A stretch of 50,807 nt of DNA from an uncultured Dorea sp. (GTDB lineage: Bacteria > Bacillota > Clostridia > Lachnospirales > Lachnospiraceae). Where the stretch lies: positions 1 to 50,807 of the forward strand of contig CAJURK010000020.1 of NCBI GenBank assembly GCA_910588745.1, read 5' to 3'. Positions 43,989-50,807 of the stretch are shown piece after piece; the stretch's first letter is position 1; each line of letters opens with the position of its first letter. Under the pieces are notes generated by a model, which was not told where the DNA came from, ran no database searches, and saw nothing but the letters and a program-made list of their open reading frames with translations. The translations under genes and the position numbers were made by a program.

Positions 43989-44554
43989 TCAACTGTCCAA
44001 TCTATGAAATACCGGCCGCATCCCGTCATAGGTACAAAAAAACCGAAAGCCAAGGCTTTTCAGAAGTTCCTTCTCTTCTTCAATATACGTCCCTAAATGG
44101 GATGGTTTATGGCTGTCGCTGCCGATTGTGATAATTTCTCCGCCCAATTTCCGGTAAAGTTTCAGGATATCCTTAGAAGGAGTCGTATCTGTAAGCCTAT
44201 ACCTATGATAGGATGTATTCAATTCAATCCCTTTTCCATCTTCAATGACCTTTTTCAAGATCTCCAAAACCAGGGGTTCTGTTTTTTCAAACGGATAACG
44301 CCCCTTTTTATCATACCGGACAATCAAATCCATATGGCCAAGCACACTGTAATCCTGATATTCCCGGACAAGCTGCAGCATCTCCTCATAATACCGCTCG
44401 TGGTATTCCTTCTGGCTTCTCCCTTTTTGAAAATCCTGTGTCCAGAATTCCTGATCCTCCGCCTGATGGACTGAAAGGATTACAAAATCCACTGTTCCAT
44501 GGGATATACGGAATCGTCGCTGAATTCCGAATATACATGATAATCTGCAAACAT
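43989..44554 (-). pseudogene. histidinol-phosphatase (PHP) remnant with internal deletion
   Basis: An ATG at 44554 with AGGAGAGGG upstream encodes MFADYHVYSEFSDDSVYPME, the start of a HisJ/HisK-type PHP phosphatase, then meets a stop after 24 codons. The second part, from VDFVILSVHQAEDQEFW to the C-terminus (open from 44492), resumes the family in another frame. About 80-90 residues between the two are missing, with a frameshift at the join near 44490. The first His-x-His metal motif is also HVY instead of HVH. It should be non-functional for histidine synthesis. Confidence 0.85.
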
Positions 44555-44570
44555 ACGCTTCCCTCTCCTG

Positions 44571-45200
44571 TTAAAATTCCATATGCTCCGTGATATCCGC
44601 CCATGCCTCGTCGTCAATCTCCTCCCCACGAAACAACAGTTTCTTATCTGCATCTGTAATCTTCCTGATTACCTTGCAGGGATTGCCCACGGCTACGCAC
44701 CAGTCTGGAATATCCTTGGTTACCACGCTGCCGGCTCCGATCACCACGTTATTCCCGATGGTTACGCCGGGACAGATAACCGAATTTCCCCCAATCCATA
44801 CGTTATTCCCGATCACGACTTCCTTACCATATTCATATTCCGAATTGCGGGTAACCGGATGAATGGGGTGCCCGGCCGTATAAACCGCCACATTCGGAGC
44901 CATCTGGCAGTTATCCCCTATCCGGATCTTCGCCACGTCCAGCAGCGTACAGTTATAATTGGCAAAAAAATTCTTCCCCACCTCAATGTGCTTCCCATAA
45001 TCACAATAAAACGGCGGATTGATAAAGGCTCCATCCGACTTCCCCAAAAGCTCCTTCACCACCTCCTGCAAGCCGTCAAAATCAGACCGATCCATAAAAT
45101 TCAGTTTCTGCAAAATTCTCCTGCATACCGCCTGTTCTTCAAAAATACTTTTATCGGAAATATACGCCATACCGGCGTCTCTTCTCTCTTTATTCGTCAT
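44571..45200 (-). CDS. sugar O-acetyltransferase (maltose/galactoside type)
   Basis: Transfers acetyl from acetyl-CoA to sugars. It has 209 residues: an N-terminal helical cap (AYISDKSIFEEQAVCRRILQ), then a left-handed beta-helix of hexapeptide repeats, with the catalytic His in VYTAGHPIHP and the NVWIGGNSVICPGVTIG repeats. AGGAGG lies seven bases before the ATG. The PHP remnant starts 16 bases downstream, so the two were one operon. Confidence 0.92.
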   Translation of the reverse strand: MTNKERRDAGMAYISDKSIFEEQAVCRRILQKLNFMDRSDFDGLQEVVKELLGKSDGAFINPPFYCDYGKHIEVGKNFFANYNCTLLDVAKIRIGDNCQMAPNVAVYTAGHPIHPVTRNSEYEYGKEVVIGNNVWIGGNSVICPGVTIGNNVVIGAGSVVTKDIPDWCVAVGNPCKVIRKITDADKKLLFRGEEIDDEAWADITEHMEF

Positions 45201-45300
45201 TGTAAAACCTCCTGCTATGCTGCCATTACTCTAAAAGCCGTCTTTTACCATCTCAATTATATCATTTTCACACTTTGTTTTCTATAAAAAATCCTCTTGC

Positions 45301-45686
45301 TGCGCAAATAGCGGCTCCAGCGCGTTACTGTTTACACGTCGCCTGCCGGACGCGGACTGAATTTTTTAAAGAACGTAGTCGCAAACCTAACCAAAGAAAT
45401 TGCGGAGAATTCCATTTACGCATATCTGGAAAACGAACTTCACATCTCCATTGTAACCAGCAAACGGATGATGACTGTAGAAAAGATGACCCAGATTGAC
45501 GAAAAATATCTGGAGCTTGGAGACTACAACTGTCTTGCCGTAGTCAGCAGCCAGACTTACAACGGCGACGGAATCATGTTCGAGTATACCCAGTCCCGCC
45601 ACCGTCCAGATTACTTCTGCTTCCAGGATAACGCAACCAGAAATTCTTTCAATAACAGAAATTTGTCTTCCGGCATTTCCAGATAA
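45301..45686 (+). pseudogene. GntR-family regulator remnant (UTRA domain)
   Basis: The frame ending at 45686 can be read back to about 45312 without a start and reads LTKEIAENSIYAYLENEL, TSKRMMTVEKMTQIDEKYL and GIMFEYTQSRHRPDYFCFQD, which resemble the end of a GntR/UTRA effector domain. A short piece in another frame just upstream (SGSSALLFTRRLPDAD, 45310-45357) looks like the preceding UTRA strand, implying a frameshift near 45357. There is no ribosome binding site and no DNA-binding domain. Confidence 0.6.
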
Positions 45687-45759
45687 TCCGGCGTCCGTTT
45701 TCTTTTCTAATTCTTGACAGCTATGATATAATCAGATAAGCAGATTGGAGGAATGTACG

Positions 45760-46236
45760 ATGAAGATAAGAATTGCAGAAAACCCGGATATCCCGCAGAT
45801 TGAGACTCTGTTATATCAGGTTCAGAAAATCCACTCAGACAAGCGTCCCGATTTATTTACCGCCGGCTCGAAAAAATACACTGCGAAAGAGCTGGAAGAA
45901 CTTTTGAAGGACGAGACACGCCCCATTTATGTGGCTGTGGAAGAAGGCTCCATACTCGGCTACGCCTTCTGCATTTTTCAAAAACATGAATCTCACTCAT
46001 TAAATAAGATTAAGACCCTTTACATTGATGATTTGTGTGTTTCCGAAACAGCCAGAGGACAACAGATTGGAACAAAACTCTATCAATTTGTCCTAGAAAC
46101 TGCAAAGCAGGCCGGATGTTACAACGTAACCTTAAACGTCTGGGCCTGCAACGAACCCGCAATAAAATTCTATGAAAAATGCGGCCTGCAGATACAAAAG
46201 ATGGGAATGGAACAGATTCTGAACTATAACGAATAA
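45760..46236 (+). CDS. GNAT family N-acetyltransferase
   Basis: Acetyl-CoA-dependent transferase of unknown substrate, 158 residues. The start at 45760 (MKIRIAENPDIPQIETLL) has GGAGG eight bases upstream, which beats the in-frame TTG at 45745. The acetyl-CoA site is visible in LCVSETARGQQIGTKLYQF and the C-terminal LNVWACNEPAIKFYEKCG. A TTGACA (45714-45719) and a TATAAT (45727-45732) lie upstream but are too close together to be one promoter. Confidence 0.92.
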   Translation: MKIRIAENPDIPQIETLLYQVQKIHSDKRPDLFTAGSKKYTAKELEELLKDETRPIYVAVEEGSILGYAFCIFQKHESHSLNKIKTLYIDDLCVSETARGQQIGTKLYQFVLETAKQAGCYNVTLNVWACNEPAIKFYEKCGLQIQKMGMEQILNYNE

Positions 46237-46316
46237 CATACATTTACAAATCGGACCAGGTAACGTCCAAATTGTATCAGAGAAAAGACGCGCCGATTTA
46301 TAATAAACGAATATCC

Positions 46317-46345
46317 TTGACAAATATCCGAAATCAGACTATACT
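46317..46345 (+). promoter_or_regulatory. sigma-A promoter of the MarR-MATE operon
   Basis: TTGACA (46317-46322), 17 bases, TATACT (46340-46345). A leader of about 150 bases follows. Confidence 0.8.
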
Positions 46346-46375
46346 ATGCAACAATTAGTCCGTTTTCGGATATTT
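46322..46375. promoter_or_regulatory. spaced inverted repeat over the MarR promoter
   Basis: Twelve-base arms AAATATCCGAAA (46322-46333) and TTTCGGATATTT (46364-46375) are separated by 30 bases. The left arm lies in the promoter spacer and the right arm just past the start site. Autorepression by the MarR protein is the likely use. Confidence 0.6.
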
Positions 46376-46503
46376 ATTTTACCGCCTATCCGTATTGACG
46401 TAGACGCGAAGCATACGCCAAGTACAGACTTCTCAGCTAACTGCATACAATCCGGTCGCCGCACCAGGGGCGCAATACTATAATCATCAATAAGGAGCCA
46501 ACT

Positions 46504-46947
46504 ATGAAAACGATGGAACAATTACTGGAATACAACGAAATTATGAAAGAAAATGATGAGATTTACCGCCATTTGGCCAAAACCTTCGGTCTGTCGGAAT
46601 GTACGTTCTGGATTCTCTACTGCCTGCGTACCACAAGCGCCCTGACCCAAAGCGAACTGTGCAGGCTTTTATACGAGCCAAAACAAACCGTCAATTCCGC
46701 TTTGAAAAAATTAGAGACCGAAGGCTTTCTGACGCTGACGCCCGGCAGCGACCGCCGCTCAAAAATCATAGAACTTACAGAAAAAGGCTCCGTCCTTGCC
46801 GGAAAAACCGCCGACAAAGTTATTTTCGCTGAAGAACACGCTATATTATCACTGGAGAAATCCGAACAGACTTTGTTCCTGCAATTGTTTCACAAATATA
46901 CCGACGCGCTCAAAATTCAAATAAAGGAGATAGAAAAAGAACCATGA
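46504..46947 (+). CDS. MarR family transcriptional regulator
   Basis: A 147-residue winged-helix regulator: LSECTFWILYCLRTT (helix 1-2), LTQSELCRLLYEPKQTVNSALKKLE (recognition region, read here as LTQSELCRLLYEP then KQTVNSALKKLE) and the wing SDRRSKIIELTEKG. Such proteins usually repress an adjacent gene and respond to small aromatic ligands. AAGGAG lies upstream. Its stop overlaps the start of the MATE gene by four bases (ATGA). Confidence 0.93.
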   Translation: MKTMEQLLEYNEIMKENDEIYRHLAKTFGLSECTFWILYCLRTTSALTQSELCRLLYEPKQTVNSALKKLETEGFLTLTPGSDRRSKIIELTEKGSVLAGKTADKVIFAEEHAILSLEKSEQTLFLQLFHKYTDALKIQIKEIEKEP

Positions 46948-48272
46948 AAATACAATTATCTGATCACTTTACATACAAAAAATTAATTCGTTTTGTCTTT
47001 CCTACGATTGTAATGATGATTTTTACTTCGATCTACGGCGTCGTAGACGGATTATTTGTGTCAAACTTTGTGGGAAAAACGCCTTTTGCCGCCCTGAACT
47101 TAGTTATGCCCTTTGTGATGATTCTTGGCGGTATGGGTTTTATGATCGGAACCGGCGGAAGCGCCCTTGTAGCGATGGAACTGGGATGCGGCAGAAAAGA
47201 ACAGGCCTGCCAAACCTTTACCATATTAATCATCTTTACCGTCATACTTGGGGTTCTTCTTTCCGTACTTGGGATGCTGGCCATTCGTCCGGTATCCCGG
47301 TTTTTAGGCGCAACGGACGCTATGATGGAAGACTGCGTAGTGTATGGGCGAACCGTGATCGCTTTTACCGGCGCTTTCATGCTGCAAAACGTATTTCAGA
47401 GCTTCCTCGCAGCGGCGGAAAAACCAAAGCTTGGCCTGACAGTCACCGTAATTGCCGGTCTCTGTAACGGTATGCTGGACGCGGTATTCATCGCAGGCTT
47501 CCGCTGGGGGCTGGCAGGAGCCGCACTGGCCACCGGAATCGGTCAATGCGTAGGCGGGCTTTTGCCGCTCCTTTATTTTCTCCGCCCGAACAGCAGCCTC
47601 CTATGCCTGACGAAAACCAGATTCCGGTTAAAGCCGGTTATCAAAGCCTGCGCCAACGGTTCCTCGGAAGTCATGTCCAGCGTTTCCTCTTCTACCGTTA
47701 GTATGCTTTATAATTTCCAGCTTCTGCGGCTGATTGGCGAAGCAGGCGTTTCCGCATACGGAGTCCTGATGTATGTGCAGTTTATCTTCATTGCCATTTC
47801 TATCGGATATTCCATCGGCAGCGGTCCTATCATCAGCTACCACTATGGCGCGGGAAATCATGCCGAACTAAAAAATATGCTCCGCAAAAGCGCCCTATTG
47901 ATGTTCGGCTCCGGCGTCCTGCTAACCGGGCTCGCCGTCATCCTTTCCGCGCCGCTGGCGAAAATCTTTGTGGGCTATGACGCGGATTTGTACCGGCTGA
48001 CAACCCATGCGTTCCACCTGTTTGCCTCTTCTTTCCTGCTGGCCGGTTTCAATCTGTTTGCTTCCGGATTCTTTACCGCCTTAAATAATGGAAAAATATC
48101 CGCCGCCATTTCCTTTCTCCGGGCGCTCGTTTTCCAGGCAGCGTCGGTCATCATCCTCCCTGTCTTTCTGGGAGTAGACGGAATCTGGCTGGCAATCACT
48201 GTCGCAGAAATCTGCGCATGTATAATTTCCGTAGGGTTTCTTGCTGCAAAAAAGAATACCTATCACTATTAG
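46944..48272 (+). CDS. MATE family efflux transporter
   Basis: Cation-coupled multidrug or metabolite exporter with 12 predicted helices in 442 residues, full length. The two halves align: SIYGVVDGLFVSNFVGKTPF and FIGTGGSALVAMELG at the N side, SYHYGAGNHAELKN in the middle and FASGFFTALNNGKIS near the end. It is translationally coupled to marR. Unlike the decayed MATE at 28.4 kb it is intact, so it may have taken over that role, which is inference. Substrate unknown. Confidence 0.93.
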   Translation: MKIQLSDHFTYKKLIRFVFPTIVMMIFTSIYGVVDGLFVSNFVGKTPFAALNLVMPFVMILGGMGFMIGTGGSALVAMELGCGRKEQACQTFTILIIFTVILGVLLSVLGMLAIRPVSRFLGATDAMMEDCVVYGRTVIAFTGAFMLQNVFQSFLAAAEKPKLGLTVTVIAGLCNGMLDAVFIAGFRWGLAGAALATGIGQCVGGLLPLLYFLRPNSSLLCLTKTRFRLKPVIKACANGSSEVMSSVSSSTVSMLYNFQLLRLIGEAGVSAYGVLMYVQFIFIAISIGYSIGSGPIISYHYGAGNHAELKNMLRKSALLMFGSGVLLTGLAVILSAPLAKIFVGYDADLYRLTTHAFHLFASSFLLAGFNLFASGFFTALNNGKISAAISFLRALVFQAASVIILPVFLGVDGIWLAITVAEICACIISVGFLAAKKNTYHY

Positions 48273-48291
48273 CAGCCTGCAAAGCAGGCTG
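48273..48291. terminator. terminator hairpin between convergent genes
   Basis: CAGCCTGC-AAA-GCAGGCTG, immediately after the MATE stop and up to the lipoprotein stop. T runs are weak on both sides (TTATT), so it is probably a moderate bidirectional terminator. Confidence 0.6.
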
Positions 48292-49647
48292 TTATTCTGC
48301 GTCTGCCTGGTCGATCTGATCTGCCTGGAATATCGTTTCCTCCGCTTCTGGCGCCGTCATATCCGCTGTAATTTTTACTTTCTGACCGTTTTGTTCCTCT
48401 TTTAAATTGTTAACTGCCCCTTCTTTTATAAATGTCATAACCGCGCCGTCCTCCGTCTGAATCGTAAGTGTATTCATGGTCGCGTCAACAATTATGCCCT
48501 CATACTGAGCGTTTTTCGCCGCTTCATTCGAATCGGAATCTTTCACTTTTAGCACAACCACAGTATCCGGCTCCTCCAGGTTTCCCACATAGATCATAGT
48601 AACCGTATTGCCTGTCTGGATTCCGTTGGCATACTCATGTTCTGCATCTGCAATATTCCATGTATATTCCTGTCCATCTGCCGCAACCGTTAGTGTATTC
48701 ATGCTTACCCCAACCACAGTTCCGGTAAGCGTCCGCTCCTCTGTCTGTGTCTCTTCGGCCGGATACTGTACAGGCTTCGGCTCATTCCCTGCCTGAGCGG
48801 TTGCCGCCGGTTTTCCGTTTGTCTTCGCCGCCGGCGCGTCCTCTTTCGGTTTCTTTGTCGTCAGATATTCGCCGTAAATATATGCGTCCCTGGACTCGTA
48901 CTGAACGCGGGACCATCCATTTTCGCACACGCCTGTGCGGACGATAGACTTTCCTTTCGCAAGGGAACCCAAAACCTTTGAATCCGTCGTATAAGATTCT
49001 CTTATATGGACTCCTGCCGTTGCGTAAACCGTCTCGTCAACCGCTTTCATTTTCATCTTCTTCTGTTCTTCCTTAACTAAATTCGGATCATTATCTGTAA
49101 TTTTAATAACCGTCACATTCTTTGTATCGGTTCCCCTTACTTCTCCTATGTAAGTTACAACAATCCAATTTCCTTCCCGGATTCCGTTTTTAAATTCATG
49201 CTGGCAGTTATTCGAGCTAAACATCAGTTCCACGCCATCGTTCTGCCGAATTGTAATTGTGTTTTCCGTCAGATTCACAAGCGTGCCGACCGCCTGCTTC
49301 TCCTTTTGATGTTCGTTATCTCCAAGATCTTCTACCTTTGTTACCTTTATTTTTGACATATCCTTGCCCTCTAGTTTTCCCTCGTAATAAATAACGAGTT
49401 CATCTCCCGCTCTCATATTCCTTGTATGAATGGTTGCATTGGATACGTCGAATATATAATCTTCCTTTCCATCTTCCACTTCCAGTGTTTTCCCTTCAAA
49501 ACTGATCAGGGTTCCTTCCATCTGCCCTTCGTTCACCACGATAACTTCTCTTTTTTGTTCTTCTTTTTTGCATCCTGTCAGTGACAGAGAAGAAATCGTT
49601 ACGATGCCGGCTATCATCACAGTCATACTCCTAATACATTTTTTCAC
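48292..49647 (-). CDS. SH3-domain lipoprotein built of four repeated modules
   Basis: A secreted, membrane-anchored lipoprotein of 451 residues. The signal peptide ends in the lipobox SLTGC (Cys near residue 26). The GTG start at 49647 follows AGGAGG. Four related modules of about 65-70 residues follow: at about 38-108 (MEGTLISFEGKTLEVED), 118-188 (VGTLVNLTENTITIRQ), 305-375 (LTGTVVGVSMNTLTVAAD) and 380-445 (YEGIIVDATMNTLTIQTE). Between modules 2 and 3 is a bacterial SH3 domain (AGVHIRESYTTDSKVLGS) and a Pro/Ala-rich linker. It may bind the cell wall; the modules are of a kind I cannot name. Confidence 0.85.
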   Translation of the reverse strand: MKKCIRSMTVMIAGIVTISSLSLTGCKKEEQKREVIVVNEGQMEGTLISFEGKTLEVEDGKEDYIFDVSNATIHTRNMRAGDELVIYYEGKLEGKDMSKIKVTKVEDLGDNEHQKEKQAVGTLVNLTENTITIRQNDGVELMFSSNNCQHEFKNGIREGNWIVVTYIGEVRGTDTKNVTVIKITDNDPNLVKEEQKKMKMKAVDETVYATAGVHIRESYTTDSKVLGSLAKGKSIVRTGVCENGWSRVQYESRDAYIYGEYLTTKKPKEDAPAAKTNGKPAATAQAGNEPKPVQYPAEETQTEERTLTGTVVGVSMNTLTVAADGQEYTWNIADAEHEYANGIQTGNTVTMIYVGNLEEPDTVVVLKVKDSDSNEAAKNAQYEGIIVDATMNTLTIQTEDGAVMTFIKEGAVNNLKEEQNGQKVKITADMTAPEAEETIFQADQIDQADAE

Positions 49648-49695
49648 TCTTTTTTCCTCCTTCTTAACATTCCTGCATTTGATTAAAACAGATTA

Positions 49696-49715
49696 GTAAG
49701 TAAACGTTTATTTAC
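49696..49715. promoter_or_regulatory. palindrome upstream of the lipoprotein gene
   Basis: GTAAGTAAACGTTTATTTAC, symmetrical at 18 of 20 positions with a perfect TAAACGTTTA core. It is 49 bases before the start codon. AAACGTTT cores occur in LacI/TetR-type operators, but the protein is unknown. The gap 49648-49816 has nothing else I can support. Confidence 0.5.
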
Positions 49716-49816
49716 AAAAGCTCAAAAAAATAAATCTTACAAATCCGAATCAATTTGCTTAAGTATACACTACTCCATTTCCGCAGGCAATACTTTTATA
49801 AAATAATCTTTTCATA

Positions 49817-50086
49817 ATGAAGAAAAAACGTATAATTGCCGCAGCCTATCATCTGCACTTTAACGCTTCCCTGATGGTTGCGGAAGGATTAGGATACGCA
49901 ATCGGATTTATTATAAACAGGAAATAAGTTTTTACTAAATTATTAACGCTTCCGGCGACAACAATCTCTGCTTTCTCCACTTTTCCCAAAAAATGATGCA
50001 GGCATGCGTATTTTATTAGGAGAAAATATCAAGTATTTTCCAAAGCTTCAGAAAAATTGCCAGAACAATTTCGGGGCGTATGGTAA
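49817..50086 (+). pseudogene. LysR-type regulator remnant, C-terminal part, frameshifted
   Basis: Three short pieces in successive frames read like the end of a LysR effector domain: HFNASLMVAEGLGYAIGF (49817-49927, a 36-codon frame without ribosome binding site), IINASGDNNLCFLHFS (about 49935-49985), and RKYQVFSKASEKLPEQF (about 50015-50083, stop at 50084-50086). Together they keep the order of the family, with at least two frameshifts and no DNA-binding domain. It is dead. Confidence 0.6.
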
Positions 50087-50187
50087 GATACATAATATAT
50101 GAACCCAGAGAAGGATTAAACTCAAAACTGCGTTTAAGACTGCAGCCACAAGAATGTGGAGTGAAGATTTTATTTGGAGGAATATAT

Positions 50188-50681
50188 ATGGCAATGTGGA
50201 ATCCGTGGCGCGGCTGCCACAAACATAGCGAGGGATGCAGGTATTGTTACATTCATAAGGGAGACTTCAAACGTGGAATTGATACGATCAATATTGTAAA
50301 GACAAATAACTTCTACGCCCCTATCGCTAAAAATAAATCAGGCTCATACAAAATGAAATCGGGACAGACTGTATATCTCTGCTTTTCTACGGATTTTCTG
50401 GTTGAAGATGCCGACGAATGGCGTTCTGAATGTTGGCAGATGATACGGGAGCGTTCCGACCTGCACTTCCTTTTTTAACAAAGCTTATTGAACGCTTTAT
50501 GGATCGTATTCCGAAGGACTGGAAGGATGGTTATGATAATGTTACGGTTGGCTGTACGGTGGAAAATCAAGACAGGGTTGATTACAGGCTTTCCATTTTG
50601 CAGTCAGCAGATGCCCCTTTTCTTGTAACGGTTTTTGTCTATTACCTGTCTATTACGTGTATATTACGTGGCAAAATTTAA
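50188..50681 (+). pseudogene. DUF5131 (phage Gp37/Gp68-like) gene, frameshifted and truncated
   Basis: The start at 50188 has GGAGG seven bases upstream and reads MAMWNPWRGCHKHSEGCRYC, with the family's Cys-x6-Cys-x2-Cys cluster. Frame 1 stops at 50478 after SDLHFLF. One additional base in the T6 tract (50469-50474 area) would restore LTKLIERFMDRIPKDWKDG in the other frame, so a single-base loss is likely. That frame follows the family to DRVDYRLSI near 50600, then changes into unrelated sequence. The family is found in phages and mobile elements and has a radical-SAM-like cluster; its function is unknown. Confidence 0.75.
50638..50670 (+). repeat. three tandem 11-bp repeats
   Basis: TCTATTACCTG, TCTATTACGTG and TATATTACGTG follow one another directly. 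Short direct repeats like this can be recombinase or replication-protein sites at the ends of mobile elements. Confidence 0.6.
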
Positions 50682-50807
50682 GGCTACCGCTGACACCTCA
50701 CATCAGCGATAACCCTTGATTTTACACTATTTCTTAGAACTTACCAGCCTTTGCCGCTTCCTCAATGGAAACTGTCATCCTTGATTTTATAGGGTTTTAA
50801 GGGCTAT
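50671..50807. other. right-edge non-coding stretch with direct repeats
   Basis: No frame of note. CCTTGATTTTA occurs twice in the same direction (50714-50724 and 50779-50789). Together with the tandem repeats and the sudden loss of DUF5131 similarity near 50600, this looks like one end of an integrated element that continues beyond the window. Confidence 0.4.

Noticed and set aside
45714..45732. TTGACA followed by TATAAT ahead of the acetyltransferase gene
   Set aside because: Only seven bases separate the two hexamers, so they cannot form one sigma-A promoter.
46396..46420. TAGACGCGAAG shared with the centre of the foldback element at 30.1 kb
   Set aside because: An 11-base match is expected many times by chance in a window of this size.
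1..50807. tRNA, rRNA, CRISPR arrays and complete insertion sequences
   Set aside because: I looked for T-loop-like sequence, regular spaced repeats and transposase motifs and found none.

Overview
The window looks like chromosome from a spore-forming member of the Lachnospiraceae (Clostridia, Bacillota). The basis is the gene content and protein flavour: spoIIP and gpr sporulation/germination genes, a nusA-infB operon of the Firmicute rimP-nusA-ylxR-ylxQ-infB-rbfA-nrnA-truB-ribF type, NusA with an acidic Glu/Tyr/Gly tail, IF-2 with a long Arg/Gly-rich N-terminus, and strong AGGAGG ribosome binding sites throughout. Most genes lie on the minus strand. I saw no tRNA, rRNA, CRISPR array, intact prophage or intact insertion sequence.

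Layout. 1-3.1 kb: two unrelated aldo/keto reductases (one cut by the left edge, one with a ferredoxin-like tail), a SEC-C protein and two very small genes. 3.5-15.3 kb (all minus): pnp, rpsO, then the ribF-truB-nrnA-rbfA-infB-ylxQ-rnpM-nusA-rimP operon read from a sigma-A promoter at 15.29 kb. 15.4-19.7 kb: a coiled-coil protein, a DUF362 ferredoxin-like protein and a TelA/XpaC pair. 19.8-24.0 kb: a two-gene type II topoisomerase operon (parE-parC). 24.1-26.9 kb: spoIIP and gpr, divergent from rpsT. 27.0-29.2 kb: a FabK/nitronate-monooxygenase-like flavoprotein with a FabT-like palindrome at its promoter, divergent from a leader resembling the guanidine-IV (mepA) riboswitch, which precedes a decayed MATE pump gene. 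29.2-32.8 kb: a degenerate phosphoribosyltransferase, a foldback element, a tyrosine phosphatase and ilvN-ilvC. 32.8-35.9 kb: an ABC-F ATPase and a ROK regulator. 36.1-41.7 kb: a complete sorbitol (glucitol) PTS operon, srlD-gutR-gutM-srlA-srlE-srlB, with a palindrome just upstream of its promoter. 41.9-46.2 kb: small metabolic genes mixed with gene remnants. 46.3-48.3 kb: a MarR-MATE operon. 48.3-49.7 kb: an SH3 lipoprotein made of four repeated modules. 49.8-50.8 kb: remnants of a LysR regulator and a DUF5131 gene, then repeats that look like the end of a mobile element.

How the genes work together. Sorbitol enters and is phosphorylated by SrlA/SrlE/SrlB. SrlD oxidises sorbitol-6-phosphate to fructose-6-phosphate, and the PRD/EIIA-type regulator encoded between srlD and gutM probably senses flux and switches the operon. 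The nusA-infB block couples transcription elongation, ribosome maturation, initiation and RNA turnover.

Most unusual content. I did not find a convincing new multi-gene system. The strongest unusual signals are: (i) the riboswitch-like leader kept in front of a MATE gene that has lost two internal segments; (ii) four further gene remnants read from partial or shifted frames (histidinol phosphatase, GntR/UTRA regulator, LysR, DUF5131); (iii) a foldback element of about 180 bp; (iv) several unexplained palindromes placed exactly on or beside good promoters; and (v) a cluster of TTG starts in translation genes. Family assignments come from recognising motifs by eye, without database searches.
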